Source: Fictibacillus halophilus
Lineage (GTDB): Bacteria > Bacillota > Bacilli > Bacillales > Fictibacillaceae
Direction of reading: 5' to 3'
Assembly: GCF_016401385.1 (NCBI RefSeq)
Contig: NZ_JAEACF010000001.1
Span: 3,318,483 to 3,382,482, forward strand
DNA length: 64,000 nucleotides
Shown: piece after piece, positions 46,135 through 57,290 of the stretch
Position numbering within the stretch: the first letter of the stretch is position 1
Layout: every line of letters begins with the position of its first letter
The notes under the pieces: generated by a model
The model's database searches: none
What the model was told of the DNA's origin: nothing
Seen by the model: the letters and a program-made list of their open reading frames with translations, nothing else
Made by a program: the position numbers and the translations under genes

Positions 46135-48021
46135 TCAACGGGCGATCTTCGCCAGTTTACCTTGTTCGAGATAGATCAACAGAATGGAGATGTCTGCTGG
46201 GTTTACCCCTGATACACGTGATGCCTGCCCGACAGAAAGAGGCCGAACTTCGTGAAGTTTTTGTTTTGCTTCTGTCGCTAGTCCATTGATTGCCATGTAA
46301 TCAAGATCTACCGGAAGCTTTTTATTTTCCATCTTGCGCATCTTTTCAACTTGTGCGAGCTGTTTATCGATATATCCTGAATATTTCACTTGAATCTCAA
46401 CCTGCTCCATTACCGTCTCTGGTAATGCTGTTTCTGCTGGCACGAGTTTATGAATGACCGGATATGTGATTTCAGGACGCTTTAACAAGCTTGCAGCAGA
46501 CATCGGTTCTTTTAATGAAGTCGATTGTGACTCTGCAAGAACTTGCTGCACCATTTCACTCGGTTTGATCGAAACATGCTCGAGTCGATCTATTTCCTGC
46601 GCAATTAATGCTTTCTTCTCTTCAAAGCGTTCGTAACGATCTTGTGGTATCAGTCCGATTTCATGACCTTTTTTCGTTAAGCGCAGATCTGCGTTGTCGT
46701 GTCTAAGAAGTAAACGGTACTCTGCACGCGATGTTAGAAGGCGATACGGTTCGTTCGTTCCTTTTGTGATTAAGTCGTCAATCAATACTCCGATGTACGC
46801 TTCTGAACGATCAAGCACAAGAGGCTCTTTATCTTGAACTTTTAACGCAGCGTTGATTCCCGCCATGAGTCCTTGACCCGCTGCTTCTTCATATCCGCTC
46901 GTTCCGTTCAACTGTCCTGCTGTAAAAAGACCATTCACGCGTTTTGTTTCAAGAGATGGCCAAAGTTGTGTAGGCACGATCGCATCATACTCAATCGCAT
47001 ATCCTGCACGCATCAGCTCTGCTTTTTCAAGACCAGGAATCGTTGCTAAGATTCGCTTCTGTACATCTTCCGGAAGACTCGTAGAAAGACCTTGAACGTA
47101 TACTTCTTCTGTGTTGCGTCCTTCAGGCTCTAAGAAGATCTGATGTCTTGGCTTATCATTGAATCGTACGATTTTATCCTCGATCGATGGACAATATCTC
47201 GGTCCAGTACCTTCTATCATGCCAGAATACATCGGTGAACGATGAAGATTTCCGTTGATCAACTGATGCGTTTCGTCACCAGTATAAGTTAGCCAGCAAG
47301 GAAGCTGATCTGTGATGTACTCGGTGGTTTCATAAGAAAAAGCACGAGGTACATCATCACCAGGCTGAATTTCTGTTTTTGAATAATCAATCGTCTTGCT
47401 GTTCACGCGCGGCGGTGTTCCTGTTTTGAAACGTACCATATCAAAGCCTAACTCTTGCAGATGATAAGACAAGTTGATAGAAGGAGCCATGTTGTTCGGT
47501 CCGCTCTCATAAGCAAGCTCTCCGATGATGATCTTCCCTCTTAAGTACGTTCCTGTAGTAAGTACGACCGCTTTTGCCGCGTACTCAGCTCCGGTTTTTG
47601 TAATAACCCCTCTACATTCACCGTCTTCGATGATCAGACGCTCTACCATCCCTTGACGTAACGTAAGGTTCTCTGTGTTTTCCATCGTTTTTTTCATTTC
47701 ATGCTGATACAGATATTTATCCGCTTGCGCGCGCAGCGCACGTACCGCCGGACCTTTTCCTGTGTTCAGCATACGCATTTGAATATGTGTTTTGTCGATG
47801 TTACGTGCCATCTCTCCGCCAAGTGCATCGACTTCACGAACGACGATCCCTTTAGCCGGTCCACCAACGGACGGATTACACGGCATATAGGCAACTGTAT
47901 CTAGGTTCAGTGTTAAACATAACGTTTTAGCGCCCATACGTGCAGAAGCAAGTGCCGCTTCAACACCGGCATGTCCAGCACCTACAACGATCACATCAAA
48001 CGTATCTGCTTTATATCCCAT
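46135..48021 (-). CDS. mnmG: tRNA uridine-34 carboxymethylaminomethyl modification enzyme MnmG (GidA)
   Basis: 628 residues. FAD-binding [19 protein letters not shown] at about 11-29, GidA signatures [13 protein letters not shown] and GPKYCPS-type [34 protein letters not shown], and a C-terminal helical domain. With MnmE it makes cmnm5U at tRNA wobble positions. ATG with AAAGGAGG upstream, 18 bases after mnmE. Confidence 0.97.
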   Translation of the reverse strand: MGYKADTFDVIVVGAGHAGVEAALASARMGAKTLCLTLNLDTVAYMPCNPSVGGPAKGIVVREVDALGGEMARNIDKTHIQMRMLNTGKGPAVRALRAQADKYLYQHEMKKTMENTENLTLRQGMVERLIIEDGECRGVITKTGAEYAAKAVVLTTGTYLRGKIIIGELAYESGPNNMAPSINLSYHLQELGFDMVRFKTGTPPRVNSKTIDYSKTEIQPGDDVPRAFSYETTEYITDQLPCWLTYTGDETHQLINGNLHRSPMYSGMIEGTGPRYCPSIEDKIVRFNDKPRHQIFLEPEGRNTEEVYVQGLSTSLPEDVQKRILATIPGLEKAELMRAGYAIEYDAIVPTQLWPSLETKRVNGLFTAGQLNGTSGYEEAAGQGLMAGINAALKVQDKEPLVLDRSEAYIGVLIDDLITKGTNEPYRLLTSRAEYRLLLRHDNADLRLTKKGHEIGLIPQDRYERFEEKKALIAQEIDRLEHVSIKPSEMVQQVLAESQSTSLKEPMSAASLLKRPEITYPVIHKLVPAETALPETVMEQVEIQVKYSGYIDKQLAQVEKMRKMENKKLPVDLDYMAINGLATEAKQKLHEVRPLSVGQASRVSGVNPADISILLIYLEQGKLAKIAR

Positions 48022-48039
48022 CGTTTTTACCTCCTTTTT

Positions 48040-49416
48040 TTATTTTCCTAAACAGAATTGAGAGAACAATTGATCGATCAGACTCTCTGAAACCGTATCT
48101 CCTACGATTTCTCCGAGTATCTCCCAAGCTCTTGTAATATCGATCTGTACCATGTCTATAGGTAGATCCGCTTCAATACCGCCCAGTGCCTCATCGATAT
48201 GATGAATCGTCTGCTGCAGAAGTGCGATATGCCTAGAATTCGATACATATGTTAAGTCTTGCGCTTCGATGCCGCCTGCAAAGAACAGGTTTGCGATCGC
48301 TTGCTCTAGTTCATCTATTCCCTCTTCTTTGACTAAAGATGTTGAGATAACAGGTGAATTCTCTGCAAGTTCCTTTATTCGATCCATATCTGCTTTCAAT
48401 TCAAGATCTGTTTTATTGATAATGACGATCTTATCTAATCCCGCAGCTGCACGAAACAAGTTCTCATCTTCAAGCGAGAGCGCTTCGTTCCCATTGATAA
48501 CAAGCAAGATCAGATCTGCTTCTTTTAAGACTTTACGTGATTTCTCAACACCGATCTTTTCCACGATGTCTTCTGTCTCACGAATTCCTGCTGTATCAAC
48601 CAGTCTTAACGGAACGCCTCTTACGTTCACGTACTCTTCAATAACGTCGCGTGTCGTTCCCGCTATATCCGTAACGATCGCTTTATTCTCGTGAACGAGT
48701 GCATTCATGAGTGACGACTTACCTACATTCGGTCTTCCGATGATCGCCGTAGACAACCCTTCACGAAGGATCTTTCCTTGGCTTGCCGTCTGCAAAATGG
48801 ATTCTACTTCTTTCTTCACAGTGAGAAGGTTGTTATTCAATAAAGAATGAGTCATCTCTTCTGCGTCATACTCTGGATAATCGATGTTCACTTCTACATG
48901 GGCGATCGTTTCTAATAGCGTTTGTCTAAGACGCATAACAAGTGAAGATAAACGACCTTCCATCTGGTTGAGGGCAACGTTCATCGCACGGTCTGTCTTC
49001 GCTCGAATCAAATCCATGACCGCTTCCGCTTGAGATAGATCGATCCTGCCGTTTAAGAAAGCTCGCTTCGTAAATTCTCCTGGTTCCGCTAAGCGCGCTC
49101 CCTGCTGAAGAATCAATTGAAGGACTCTGTTCACAGAAACTAAGCCTCCGTGACAGTTGATCTCAACAACATCTTCCCGCGTAAACGTTCGTGGTGCACG
49201 CATGACGCTGATCATCACTTCTTCTACCGCTTGATCGAGTTTCGGATCGATCAATTTTCCGTAATGAATCGTATGTGTATCAACCTCAGCGAGACGTTTT
49301 GTCCCACTATAGACTTTATCCGCAATGGCTACTGCTTCAGGTCCGCTCAAACGAACGATCGCAATCGCTCCTTCTCCCATTGGAGTGGAGATCGCTGTAA
49401 TCGTATCAAATTCCAT
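48040..49416 (-). CDS. mnmE: tRNA modification GTPase MnmE (TrmE)
   Basis: 458 residues. N-terminal tetrahydrofolate-binding domain ([22 protein letters not shown]), a helical domain, and the inserted G domain: [14 protein letters not shown] (about 228-241), [16 protein letters not shown] and NKTD. It ends with the invariant FCLGK, whose cysteine is required for modification. Forms the MnmEG complex. ATG start with GAGGTGAACAAC upstream. Confidence 0.97.
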   Translation of the reverse strand: MEFDTITAISTPMGEGAIAIVRLSGPEAVAIADKVYSGTKRLAEVDTHTIHYGKLIDPKLDQAVEEVMISVMRAPRTFTREDVVEINCHGGLVSVNRVLQLILQQGARLAEPGEFTKRAFLNGRIDLSQAEAVMDLIRAKTDRAMNVALNQMEGRLSSLVMRLRQTLLETIAHVEVNIDYPEYDAEEMTHSLLNNNLLTVKKEVESILQTASQGKILREGLSTAIIGRPNVGKSSLMNALVHENKAIVTDIAGTTRDVIEEYVNVRGVPLRLVDTAGIRETEDIVEKIGVEKSRKVLKEADLILLVINGNEALSLEDENLFRAAAGLDKIVIINKTDLELKADMDRIKELAENSPVISTSLVKEEGIDELEQAIANLFFAGGIEAQDLTYVSNSRHIALLQQTIHHIDEALGGIEADLPIDMVQIDITRAWEILGEIVGDTVSESLIDQLFSQFCLGK

Positions 49417-49655
49417 TGTTGTTCACCTCGGCTTTCCTCTTTCTTACGCTCTATATAAAATTACCTTTAGTATGGCCTTAATCCGTTGCTGTGATAAGGG
49501 TTAAGTAAAAATGGACATAAATATCCACAATAAAAAATAGTGTATCGCATAATGTGCTCACAGTAAAGAAAACGTGGCTGAAATCAGCCTATAATACCGA
49601 CCTTAAATGTGCTCGTCGATCCGCTCAACAGCAGTGGCTGTTAGATGAGGCAAAC

Positions 49656-49692
49656 AAAAAGCCTCAGAGGATAAACCTCTGAAGCTTTTTTA
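49656..49692 (-). terminator. Terminator overlapping the jag stop
   Basis: AAAAAGC-CTCAGAGG and CCTCTGA-GCTTTTTT pair around ATAAA, with T tracts on the minus strand. It begins at the jag stop codon. The rest of 49417-49655 shows no gene. Confidence 0.82.
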
Positions 49693-50322
49693 TCTTTTGC
49701 TTGAGGACGTCGGGCGGATTACTACCTTACGAAAAGGTTCTACCCCTTCAGACGTCGTCTCAACATCTCTGTTTTCTTTGAGTGCTAAATGAATCACTTT
49801 TCGTTCGTTAGCAGGCATCGGCTCAAAAGCAAAGCTTTTCTTTGTAAAAAACACCTTTTGTGCAGAATGCTCGGCCAAACGTTCGAGTGATTCTTGTCTT
49901 CTGGTACGATAGTTTTCAGCATCAAGCACAATTTTCACATGCTTGCTTGCAGGATCTGAGTTTGCAACCATATTCGTTAAAAGCTGTAGCGCATTAAGCG
50001 TTTGTCCACGTTTTCCAATTAAAATCGCAATTTTGTCACCGGATAAATCCAGCACAAGATGATCATTTTCCTGTCGCTGTGTGATGGTAACGGGCACTCC
50101 CATTTTGGATGTAACATCCTCGAGGTAGTCGATCGCGGATTTAACAGGATCAGCTTTCACTGTTACTTCAACAACTGCTGGCTTCCCGCCAAGTCCAAAG
50201 AAACCTTTTTTGGAATCTTCAAGAACGGATATCTCTACTTGATCTTTTGAAGTCTGAAGTTGTTCTAGTGCTGCTGCTACTGCTTCTTCAACCGTTTTCC
50301 CTGTTACCTGTACCTTTTTCAC
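49690..50322 (-). CDS. jag: RNA-binding protein Jag/KhpB
   Basis: 210 residues: Jag-N domain ([20 protein letters not shown] with [10 protein letters not shown]), a KH domain ([20 protein letters not shown]) and an R3H domain ([18 protein letters not shown]). Forms the KhpA-KhpB RNA-binding complex influencing elongation and division. GTG start overlapping the spoIIIJ stop (GTGA), with GGGGGAG upstream: translational coupling. Confidence 0.96.
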   Translation of the reverse strand: MKKVQVTGKTVEEAVAAALEQLQTSKDQVEISVLEDSKKGFFGLGGKPAVVEVTVKADPVKSAIDYLEDVTSKMGVPVTITQRQENDHLVLDLSGDKIAILIGKRGQTLNALQLLTNMVANSDPASKHVKIVLDAENYRTRRQESLERLAEHSAQKVFFTKKSFAFEPMPANERKVIHLALKENRDVETTSEGVEPFRKVVIRPTSSSKR

Positions 50323-51089
50323 TTTTTAGCTCCCCCATCAACTTGGTTTTCTTTCTTTTTCATTGGGGTCGTAATGAAATATGTCTGTCCAATCATGAAT
50401 ATGTTACCGATCACCCAATATAGAGATAGTGCAGCTGGGAAATTAATCGCAAATACAACGATCATAACTGGCATGATGTATAAAAGCATCTTCATCTGCG
50501 GGTTTGGATTGTCCATTCCACCCATCATGATCTTCTGTTGTAAGAATGTCGTTAAACCAGCTACTAACGGTAAGATATAAAATGGATCCGGATCTCCTAA
50601 GTCAAACCATAGGAAATTATGGTTTGCGATTTCACCCGTACGCATGATCGCGTGGTAAAAACCTAAAAGAATTGGCATTTGAATCAATAAAGGTAAACAA
50701 CCAGCAAGCGGGTTAACTCCGTTTTTCTGGAATAACGCCATCGTTTCTTGCTGTAATTTCTGTTGAGTGTTCGCATCTTTCGACTTGTACTTTTCACGAA
50801 GCTTTTGAATTTCAGGTTGGATCTCTTGCATCGCTTTTGAACTGCGTGTTTGCTTAATCATTAATGGAAGAAGCGCAGTACGGATGATCAACGTAACGAT
50901 AATGATCGCTAATCCGTAGTTTTCACCAGTTAAGGTCGCAAAGTATGTGATCAACCATGATAACGGATATACAAAATATGTGTCCCAAATTCCGGTTCTG
51001 TCTTCTGTGATGGGATCCATCGTCCCACAACCTGATAGGACAGCCATGAGTGCGAAAAGGGCAATCAGTAAACCTATTTTCTTACGCAA
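50319..51089 (-). CDS. spoIIIJ: Membrane protein insertase YidC1/SpoIIIJ
   Basis: 256 residues. Lipoprotein signal with lipobox LSGC (C21). Five membrane helices, with the family motif [20 protein letters not shown] and the catalytic-groove arginine in [16 protein letters not shown] segment [18 protein letters not shown] is conserved. Inserts membrane proteins, and is also needed for SpoIIIA/Q communication in sporulation. Ends in a basic tail. Operon with rnpA, yidD and jag. Confidence 0.96.
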   Translation of the reverse strand: MRKKIGLLIALFALMAVLSGCGTMDPITEDRTGIWDTYFVYPLSWLITYFATLTGENYGLAIIIVTLIIRTALLPLMIKQTRSSKAMQEIQPEIQKLREKYKSKDANTQQKLQQETMALFQKNGVNPLAGCLPLLIQMPILLGFYHAIMRTGEIANHNFLWFDLGDPDPFYILPLVAGLTTFLQQKIMMGGMDNPNPQMKMLLYIMPVMIVVFAINFPAALSLYWVIGNIFMIGQTYFITTPMKKKENQVDGGAKK

Positions 51090-51126
51090 ACTCTTATCCT
51101 CCTTAAAATCATAAATCTTATCTCAA

Positions 51127-51354
51127 TTATTTATTGTCTCTTTTTTCAGGCACGAGGTCAACGCCTCCGGGATGAAAAGGATGGCACTTAGAAATTCTGA
51201 CAAAAGTTAGCCACATTCCTTTAAAAACACCGTGACGCCTGAAAGCTTCTATGCCGTAATGTGAGCAAGTAGGATAAAAGCGGCATGAAGGCGGTGTTAG
51301 CGGAGAAATCCATAGCTGGTAAAAACGAATAATCCCTATAAATAAGGACCTCAT
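51127..51354 (-). CDS. yidD: Membrane protein insertion efficiency factor YidD
   Basis: 75 residues. [30 protein letters not shown] and [11 protein letters not shown] are the full family signature, including the three conserved cysteines. Small amphipathic membrane-associated protein assisting YidC. Starts 5 bases after the rnpA stop. Confidence 0.95.
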   Translation of the reverse strand: MRSLFIGIIRFYQLWISPLTPPSCRFYPTCSHYGIEAFRRHGVFKGMWLTFVRISKCHPFHPGGVDLVPEKRDNK

Positions 51355-51359
51355 TTTTC

Positions 51360-51707
51360 TTACACCCTCTTTTTTAATACGTTCGCTCTGTTCAAAACAT
51401 GAAGCAGACTTTTTTCCATCTCGTGAAAGTCCATATTAGCAGTAGGTATTCTCGCGATAACCACGTAATCCCTGCCTGAAAGAAGCTGTTCACTATATTT
51501 ATGGAAGATTTCTTTAACCGATCGTTTAATTCTGTTTCTCGTAACGGCTTTTCCAACTTTCTTGCTAACAGAAAGACCGATTCGAAAAACAGACTGATCT
51601 TCTTTTCTTAAACTGTATATTACAAATTGGCGATTAGCCGTTGATTTTCCTTTTTTGAAGACTTCTTGAAATTCCTCATTTTTTTTGATGCGTTGTTCTT
51701 TCTTCAT
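51360..51707 (-). CDS. rnpA: Ribonuclease P protein component
   Basis: 115 residues. [20 protein letters not shown] at the N-terminus and the RNA-binding signature [14 protein letters not shown] (RNR motif) identify RnpA. It is the protein subunit of RNase P, which trims tRNA 5' ends. ATG start; a transcription terminator lies upstream, between it and rpmH. Confidence 0.97.
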   Translation of the reverse strand: MKKEQRIKKNEEFQEVFKKGKSTANRQFVIYSLRKEDQSVFRIGLSVSKKVGKAVTRNRIKRSVKEIFHKYSEQLLSGRDYVVIARIPTANMDFHEMEKSLLHVLNRANVLKKRV

Positions 51708-51871
51708 TCATTTAACACTCCATCAATTATGCAATCTCATTCCAAAGTCTTTTTGTTGCGATCATCACCCAGTATCGGCCTGTTTTGTTCATATAAAACC
51801 TTTAACTTCGAAAAAACGACCTCGTACAGAAAATACTGACTCGGAGTGAGCAAAATTCTCTCTATAAAAGT

Positions 51872-51897
51872 AAAAAAAGACCACTGATGTCAGTGGC
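51872..51897 (-). terminator. Terminator between rpmH and rnpA
   Basis: CCACTG and CAGTGG pair around a 4-base loop (extended by flanking pairs), with TTTTTTT on the minus strand. It begins right at the rpmH stop and should reduce read-through into rnpA. Confidence 0.8.
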
Positions 51898-52032
51898 CTA
51901 TGCGGATAACACTTTTCTTCCCTTTTGACGACGGCGAGCTAGAACTTTACGACCGTTCTTAGTAGCCATACGTGCACGGAAACCATGTACCTTCTTACGC
52001 TTACGGTTGTTTGGTTGAAATGTAGGTTTCAT
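51898..52032 (-). CDS. rpmH: 50S ribosomal protein L34
   Basis: 44 residues, read directly from the minus strand: starts [20 protein letters not shown] and ends [12 protein letters not shown]. Very basic, full length for bL34. ATG at 52032 with GGAGGTG nine bases upstream. First gene leftward of oriC, as in nearly all bacteria with this origin layout. Confidence 0.97.
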   Translation of the reverse strand: MKPTFQPNNRKRKKVHGFRARMATKNGRKVLARRRQKGRKVLSA

Positions 52033-52203
52033 GTATATTACACCTCCCTGAGGATATCTCTTATAAAAGACAGTCTAATAAAGTATAATGACTGACCCAT
52101 AAATTTGTCAAGCTGGATTTTAAGTTTATGATTTTTTGCAAGTTTTTTGCCTTTGAAAGTGGATGATCTCTGTTTCAAAATGCTTGTGTAGTTCTTGAAA
52201 GTA

Positions 52204-52331
52204 GTTGATTTCCATTCCAGGCTGCTCGCTTTCCGCGGGGCAGGCGGTGAGCCACTTGCCGCTTTGCGCCCTTAAGTGTCTCACCTGACCGCTTGTCCCG
52301 CAGGAGTCTCGCACCTTTCACTCCAATCAAC
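52204..52331 (-). repeat. Long palindromic intergenic repeat (copy 7 of 8)
   Basis: Reverse-oriented full-length copy: GTTGATTTCCATTCCAG, GCTCGCTTTCCGCGGGGCAG, inner palindrome GTGAGCCACTTGCC and AAGTGTCTCACC, and a CACTCCAATCAAC end. A degraded outer-arm fragment (GTGGATGATCTCTGTTTC) precedes it at about 52159. It lies between rpmH and the DnaA boxes. Confidence 0.75.
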
Positions 52332-52528
52332 AAACTAAAGAAGTTAATAAAAGAAATAAAAGCTAATCCCTCTGTCTGTTAAAAATCAAGTCTAAGCTTG
52401 CAGAGCTGACGTCGACCACAGCTCCTCAATTTATCACAGGACAACAATAGCTCCATTTAATCCTTCTACAAACTTCACCAAAATCTTCATGACCTAACCT
52501 GTGGACATCTTTTTCGACATGGTTTTCA

Positions 52529-52818
52529 TTATCCACACCAATTATCGACACGTTTTACACAAAATCTAGTGTTGTGGACAACTTTTCTACACAAGGTATG
52601 GGCGTTGTGGATAAGTAACAATAACTCGTTGCCAAGCCTGATTATTTTTGATATGCTAGTTGTGTTTTAACTCGTTAACAACCTGCACCACCAATAAAGT
52701 TATTCACAACCTGTGGATAAACTTGTGGACAGGTTTCAAAAGCTGTTATAAAAGTTGTCCACAGACAAGGTTTTACTGTTCATAATCCTATTATCTACTA
52801 TATTAATTATCATTCACA
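52529..52818. other. oriC: oriC, left DnaA-box cluster (upstream of dnaA)
   Basis: Perfect TTATCCACA boxes lie at 52529-52537 (+), 52616-52624 (-) and 52712-52720 (-), and TTATTCACA at 52700-52708 (+). One-mismatch boxes occur at 52542, 52573, 52755 and 52810. This is the dnaA-upstream half (incA/incB type) of a bipartite Bacillus origin and also the dnaA promoter region. Confidence 0.9.
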
Positions 52819-52935
52819 TAAGGTGTGGACTTTTTATTTTTATTCATAGGTATTCACTGGGTGTACAATTCTTATACAACAGGGAAATGACTGCTGAAAT
52901 AGGATGATTCGAAAGAGATAAGGGGGGTAAATTGG

Positions 52936-54291
52936 TTGGAAAACATAAACGACCTATGGTCCAAAGCACTTGCTGCGATCGAAACAAAAGTCAGTAAGCC
53001 TAGCTTTGAGACTTGGTTAAAATCAACAACGGCACATGCATTACAAAATGATACGCTCGTAATTACTGCGCCAAATGAGTTTGCCCGTGACTGGCTGGAA
53101 TCCAGATATGCAGGTATCATTTCTGAGACGCTGCTGGACGTAACAGGAGCAGCACTTGACGTAAAGTTCATCATTCCACAAAATCAGACAGAACTAGACT
53201 TAGATCTGGAACTTTCAATGAAAAAAGCCCCAAAAGCAGCAAATGAGCCTCACGAAGAAGTTTCTCAAAGTATGTTGAATCCAAAATATACGTTTGACCG
53301 ATTCGTTATCGGTTCAGGAAACCGTTTTGCTCATGCCGCTTCATTAGCTGTTGCTGAAGCACCAGCAAAAGCTTATAATCCGCTATTTATATACGGGGGC
53401 GTTGGTTTAGGAAAAACGCATTTAATGCATGCGATCGGCCATTATGTATTGGAACATAATCCTGGGGCGAAGGTTGTTTACCTGTCGTCAGAAAAATTTA
53501 CGAACGAGTTCATCAACTCGATTCGTGACAATAAAACCGTTGAGTTTCGCAACAAATTTCGCAGCGTGGACGTGCTTTTAATAGATGATATTCAGTTCCT
53601 TGCAGGAAAAGAACAAACGCAAGAGGAATTTTTCCATACGTTTAATGCACTTCATGAAGAAAGTAAACAGATTGTCATCTCTAGTGATCGACCTCCAAAG
53701 GAGATTCCGACATTAGAAGACAGACTTCGTTCCCGCTTTGAATGGGGACTTATTACGGATATTACACCTCCTGACTTAGAAACGCGTATCGCAATTCTGC
53801 GTAAAAAAGCGAAAGCAGAAGGCCTTGATATTCCAAACGAAGTGATGCTTTATATCGCTAATCAAATTGATACGAACATTCGAGAACTAGAAGGAGCACT
53901 CATTCGTGTAGTCGCTTATTCTTCTCTCATTAACCAAGATATGAATGCAGATCTTGCAGCAGAAGCGCTTCGAGACATTATTCCTTCTGCAAAGCCAAGA
54001 ACTTTGACCATTCATCATATACAAGAAGTAGTTGGTAAGCATTACAATGTGAAGTTAGAAGATTTTACGGCAAAGAAACGAACAAAATCTGTTGCTTTTC
54101 CTAGACAGATCGCGATGTATCTTTCTCGTGAACTAACGGATAATTCTTTACCTAAAATCGGTGAGGAATTTGGTGGTCGTGATCATACAACGGTTCTTCA
54201 TGCTCATGAAAAGATTTCGACAATGCTGATTACTGATCATGTTTTACAGAGAAAAGTGCAAGAAATTCACGATCAGCTGAAATCGAATTAA
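52936..54291 (+). CDS. dnaA: Chromosomal replication initiator DnaA
   Basis: 451 residues. Domain I ([20 protein letters not shown]), a short linker, AAA+ domain III with Walker [10 protein letters not shown] (about 155-163) and Walker [11 protein letters not shown], and the domain IV DNA-binding signature [18 protein letters not shown] start at 52936 behind AAGGGGGG. Autoregulated by the flanking DnaA boxes; begins the rightward arm. Confidence 0.98.
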   Translation: MENINDLWSKALAAIETKVSKPSFETWLKSTTAHALQNDTLVITAPNEFARDWLESRYAGIISETLLDVTGAALDVKFIIPQNQTELDLDLELSMKKAPKAANEPHEEVSQSMLNPKYTFDRFVIGSGNRFAHAASLAVAEAPAKAYNPLFIYGGVGLGKTHLMHAIGHYVLEHNPGAKVVYLSSEKFTNEFINSIRDNKTVEFRNKFRSVDVLLIDDIQFLAGKEQTQEEFFHTFNALHEESKQIVISSDRPPKEIPTLEDRLRSRFEWGLITDITPPDLETRIAILRKKAKAEGLDIPNEVMLYIANQIDTNIRELEGALIRVVAYSSLINQDMNADLAAEALRDIIPSAKPRTLTIHHIQEVVGKHYNVKLEDFTAKKRTKSVAFPRQIAMYLSRELTDNSLPKIGEEFGGRDHTTVLHAHEKISTMLITDHVLQRKVQEIHDQLKSN

Positions 54292-54308
54292 ATAAGCACA
54301 CTGAATAC

Positions 54309-54450
54309 TGTGAATAACTGCAGTTACTTTATACACAGTCTGTCCACATGTGGATAGGCTGTTCTATCTTTGTTTTATAGGGTTATCCACACATTCACAG
54401 CGCCTAGTACTATTACTACTATTTTTTTAAAAGATTTTAATAAATATCAG
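54309..54450 (+). other. oriC: oriC, right cluster with DnaA-trio and unwinding element
   Basis: DnaA boxes: TTATTCACA at 54309-54317 (-), TTATACACA at 54329-54337 (+), a one-mismatch box at 54349-54357 (-) and TTATCCACA at 54383-54391 (+). Fifteen bases further comes the trio stretch CTATTACTACTATTTTTTT (54410 on) and AT-rich DNA to the dnaN ribosome-binding site. This order matches the basal unwinding system of B. subtilis. Confidence 0.88.
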
Positions 54451-54462
54451 GGGGGCAAAATA

Positions 54463-55605
54463 ATGAAAGTTAAGATTCAATTAAACCAGTTGATCGAAGC
54501 TGTTCAAGATGTAATGAAAGCTGTATCCTCTAGAACGACAATTCCAATTCTAACGGGAATCAAAATGGAAGTGACATATGACGGTGTTCATCTGACTGGT
54601 AGTGATTCTGATATTTCAATTGAACGACTGATACCGGTTGAAGAAGGAGATCTTGTACATATCGAAGTGAAGCAAGAAGGAAGTGTTGTACTTCCAGCTC
54701 GTTATTTTTCAGAGATCGTTAAAAAACTTCCGAATGATTCTGTTGAGATTGAAGTAGGTGAGCGTTTTGAAACGACTCTTCGCTCAGGCGCTTCTGAATT
54801 CAGCCTTTTAGGATTAGATCCTGAAGAATACCCTAGATTACCGCAAATTGAAGAGAACTTAGTCTTTGAAATTCAGAGTGATCTTTTAAAAGCAATGATT
54901 CGCCAAACTGTCTTTGCGGTGTCCACCTCAGAAACACGCCCTATCTTAACAGGTGTCAACTGGACGTTATCTGACGGTGTTCTAAACTGTATTGCAACAG
55001 ATAGTCATCGCTTGGCTGAACGTAAAATGCCGATCGATTCTCAAAGTGAAGAGCTTTCTTTTCAGAACGTCGTAATTCCTGGAAAGAGTTTGAACGAACT
55101 TTCAAAGATTCTTGATGAGAATGCTGAAAAAGTTCAAATCGTTGTAACGAACAATCAGATCTTGTTCAAAGCAAAAAATATCTTATTGTTCTCAAGATTA
55201 TTAGACGGCAACTATCCAGATACATCAAAGCTGATTCCTTCAGAGAGCAAAACAACTTTCGTCTTGAAGACAAAAGAATTCTTACAAGCGATCGACCGTG
55301 CTTCTTTATTAGCGAGAGAAGGAAGAAACAACGTCGTGAAACTAGCAACACTCGATAACCAAACAATCGAACTTTCTTCAAATTCTCCAGAGATCGGTAA
55401 AGTATTTGAACACATGATCGCAGAGGAGATTGAAGGGGAAGAGCTAAAGATCTCATTCAACGCAAAATATGTGATGGAAGCTCTAAAAGTTATGGACTGC
55501 ACAGAGATCAGCATCCTGTTCACAGGTGCGATGAGACCGTTCCTGATCCAACCCGTATCAGACGATTCGATCCGACAATTAATCTTGCCTGTAAGAACTT
55601 ACTAA
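54463..55605 (+). CDS. dnaN: DNA polymerase III sliding clamp (beta subunit)
   Basis: 380 residues from ATG 54463 (AGGGGGG upstream); the longer frame from 54370 runs through the unwinding element. Three clamp domains, beginning MKVKIQLNQLIEAVQDVMKA and with SSRTTIPILTGI, TDSHRLAERKMPI and a C-terminal PFLIQPVSDDSIRQLILPVRTY. Ring-shaped processivity factor. Full length and intact. Confidence 0.98.
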   Translation: MKVKIQLNQLIEAVQDVMKAVSSRTTIPILTGIKMEVTYDGVHLTGSDSDISIERLIPVEEGDLVHIEVKQEGSVVLPARYFSEIVKKLPNDSVEIEVGERFETTLRSGASEFSLLGLDPEEYPRLPQIEENLVFEIQSDLLKAMIRQTVFAVSTSETRPILTGVNWTLSDGVLNCIATDSHRLAERKMPIDSQSEELSFQNVVIPGKSLNELSKILDENAEKVQIVVTNNQILFKAKNILLFSRLLDGNYPDTSKLIPSESKTTFVLKTKEFLQAIDRASLLAREGRNNVVKLATLDNQTIELSSNSPEIGKVFEHMIAEEIEGEELKISFNAKYVMEALKVMDCTEISILFTGAMRPFLIQPVSDDSIRQLILPVRTY

Positions 55606-55610
55606 AATAT

Positions 55611-55640
55611 AAAGCTGCCGGAATCACCGGTGGCTTTCTT
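55611..55640 (+). terminator. Terminator of dnaA-dnaN
   Basis: AAAGCTGCCGG and CCGGTGGCTTT pair (two wobble pairs) around AATCA, followed by CTTTTCTTTC. Confidence 0.8.
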
Positions 55641-55761
55641 TTCTTTCTAAGTCCAACGTTTTTTGGAGAAACTAGTAAGAGCGACATGTTTTTACTAATA
55701 TTTTCACTAACAGATTTTTGGATTTTAATTTTGAATTTTTGTTTATTTCACATCATCGAAT

Positions 55762-55890
55762 ATTGATCGGAGTGGAAGGTGCGAGACTCCTGCGGGACAA
55801 GCGGTCAGGTGAGACACTTAATGGCGCATAGCGGCAAGTGGCTCACCGCCTGCCCCGCGGAAAGCGAGCAACCTGGAACGCAGATCAACC
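55762..55890 (+). repeat. Long palindromic intergenic repeat (copy 8 of 8)
   Basis: ATTGATCGGAGTGGAAGGTG start, GTGAGACACTTAATGGCGCA and GCGGCAAGTGGCTCACC inner palindrome, GCAGATCAACC end. Its sequence is open in the yaaA frame but is not part of that gene, whose ribosome-binding site follows. It fills most of the 55641-55931 gap. Confidence 0.78.
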
Positions 55891-55931
55891 TTTCAAACAC
55901 ACAAGAGAAACAACCAGGAGGTTTTTTAAAA

Positions 55932-56147
55932 ATGGAAAACGTAAAGATCAACACCGAATTCATCACCCTTCAACAACTGTTGAAAACTACCGATGTCATC
56001 CAATCGGGAGGAATGGTAAAATGGTATTTAGCAGAACATGAAGTTCTTGTGAACGGAGAACATGAAACACGCCGAGGTAAGAAACTATATGCGGGTGATG
56101 TCGTGTCCATTCCAGAAGTAGGAGAGTTTAAGGTAACAACGGAATAG
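55932..56147 (+). CDS. yaaA: S4-domain RNA-binding protein YaaA (RlbA)
   Basis: 71 residues with an S4-type RNA-binding fold: [38 protein letters not shown]. Homologous to B. subtilis YaaA, implicated in 50S assembly. ATG at 55932 has AGGAGG about eleven bases upstream. It is 11 bases before recF, in the conserved dnaN-yaaA-recF order. Confidence 0.93.
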   Translation: MENVKINTEFITLQQLLKTTDVIQSGGMVKWYLAEHEVLVNGEHETRRGKKLYAGDVVSIPEVGEFKVTTE

Positions 56148-56158
56148 GGGGTATCCCT

Positions 56159-57280
56159 TTGCATATTGAAAAGCTTCAGCTTAGGAATTACAGAAACTAT
56201 AAAGAACAGTCTCTGGAGTTCGAGAATAAGGTCAACGTTTTTCTAGGTGAGAATGCACAAGGAAAAACAAATGTCATGGAATCTATCTATGTTTTGGCCA
56301 TGGCACGATCATATCGAACAGCAAAAGATAAAGAGTTGATATCTTGGGACGAAGAATATGCTAAAATAGAGGGTAGCATCAAAAAGAGAAACAGTTCTTT
56401 TGATTTAAGTCTCGTCATCTCACAAAAAGGAAAAAAAGCGAAAATCAGCCGCATTGAACAACGTCGGTTAACCGATTACGTTGGACATCTAAATGTGGTT
56501 ATGTTTGCACCTGAGGATCTTAATCTTGTAAAAGGCAGTCCACAGGTGCGTCGTCGTTTTATTGACATGGAAATCGGACAGGTTAACGCCGTTTATTTAA
56601 ATGACCTATCTGTGTACCAAAAGATTTTATCTCAGCGAAACTCTTTATTAAGAGAGATGTACCGCAACAAAAGTCAGCAGAACATGACGATGCTCGAGAT
56701 CTTAACCGAACAGCTTATTGATAAAGCAGCCAGAGTGACGTTGAAACGCCTGAAATACATGGAGAAGCTTCAAAGTTGGGCAGAACCGATCCATCACGGG
56801 ATATCCAGAGGGTTGGAAACTTTAAAAATTCATTACAAACCGACTATAGAGGTATGTGATGAGCTCGACTTGTCGAAAATGATAGAAGCGTTTCATCTGA
56901 AGTTTGGTAAAATAAAAGAAAAAGAGATTGACCGAGGAACTTCTTTATTTGGTCCTCATCGGGACGATCTGCTTTTTTCAGTGAACGGAAAAGACGTGCA
57001 GACATTCGGATCTCAAGGACAACAGAGAACGACTGCTCTTTCTTTGAAGCTCGCTGAGATTGATCTGATTCATTCAGAAGTCGGGGAATACCCGATACTA
57101 TTGTTGGATGATGTGTTATCTGAACTAGACGATTTCAGACAATCACATCTTTTAAATACGATTCAAGGTAAAGTACAAACCTTTGTTACAACGACTAGTG
57201 TGGAAGGGATACACCACGAAACACTCGAGAAAGCCGCGACTTACAAAGTTCATGCAGGCTCTATAGAACGTTTGAAATGA
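56159..57280 (+). CDS. recF: DNA repair and recombination protein RecF
   Basis: 373 residues. SMC-like ATPase with N-terminal [14 protein letters not shown] and Walker [17 protein letters not shown] (about 33-48), signature [18 protein letters not shown], and Walker [13 protein letters not shown]. Loads RecA at gaps with RecO/RecR. TTG start at 56159 behind AGGGGGT. Intact. Confidence 0.97.
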   Translation: MHIEKLQLRNYRNYKEQSLEFENKVNVFLGENAQGKTNVMESIYVLAMARSYRTAKDKELISWDEEYAKIEGSIKKRNSSFDLSLVISQKGKKAKISRIEQRRLTDYVGHLNVVMFAPEDLNLVKGSPQVRRRFIDMEIGQVNAVYLNDLSVYQKILSQRNSLLREMYRNKSQQNMTMLEILTEQLIDKAARVTLKRLKYMEKLQSWAEPIHHGISRGLETLKIHYKPTIEVCDELDLSKMIEAFHLKFGKIKEKEIDRGTSLFGPHRDDLLFSVNGKDVQTFGSQGQQRTTALSLKLAEIDLIHSEVGEYPILLLDDVLSELDDFRQSHLLNTIQGKVQTFVTTTSVEGIHHETLEKAATYKVHAGSIERLK

Positions 57281-57290
57281 GGTGAGGACA

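Noticed and set aside
52126..52314. Frame reading MRDSCGTSGQVRHL, also present in the extension upstream of yaaA at 55779
   Set aside because: It is the palindromic repeat read in one frame; two copies at unrelated places give the same peptide, so it reflects the repeat and not a gene.
55779..55931. N-terminal extension of YaaA
   Set aside because: Encoded by the palindromic repeat; the strong AGGAGG lies just before ATG 55932 and the S4 domain starts there.
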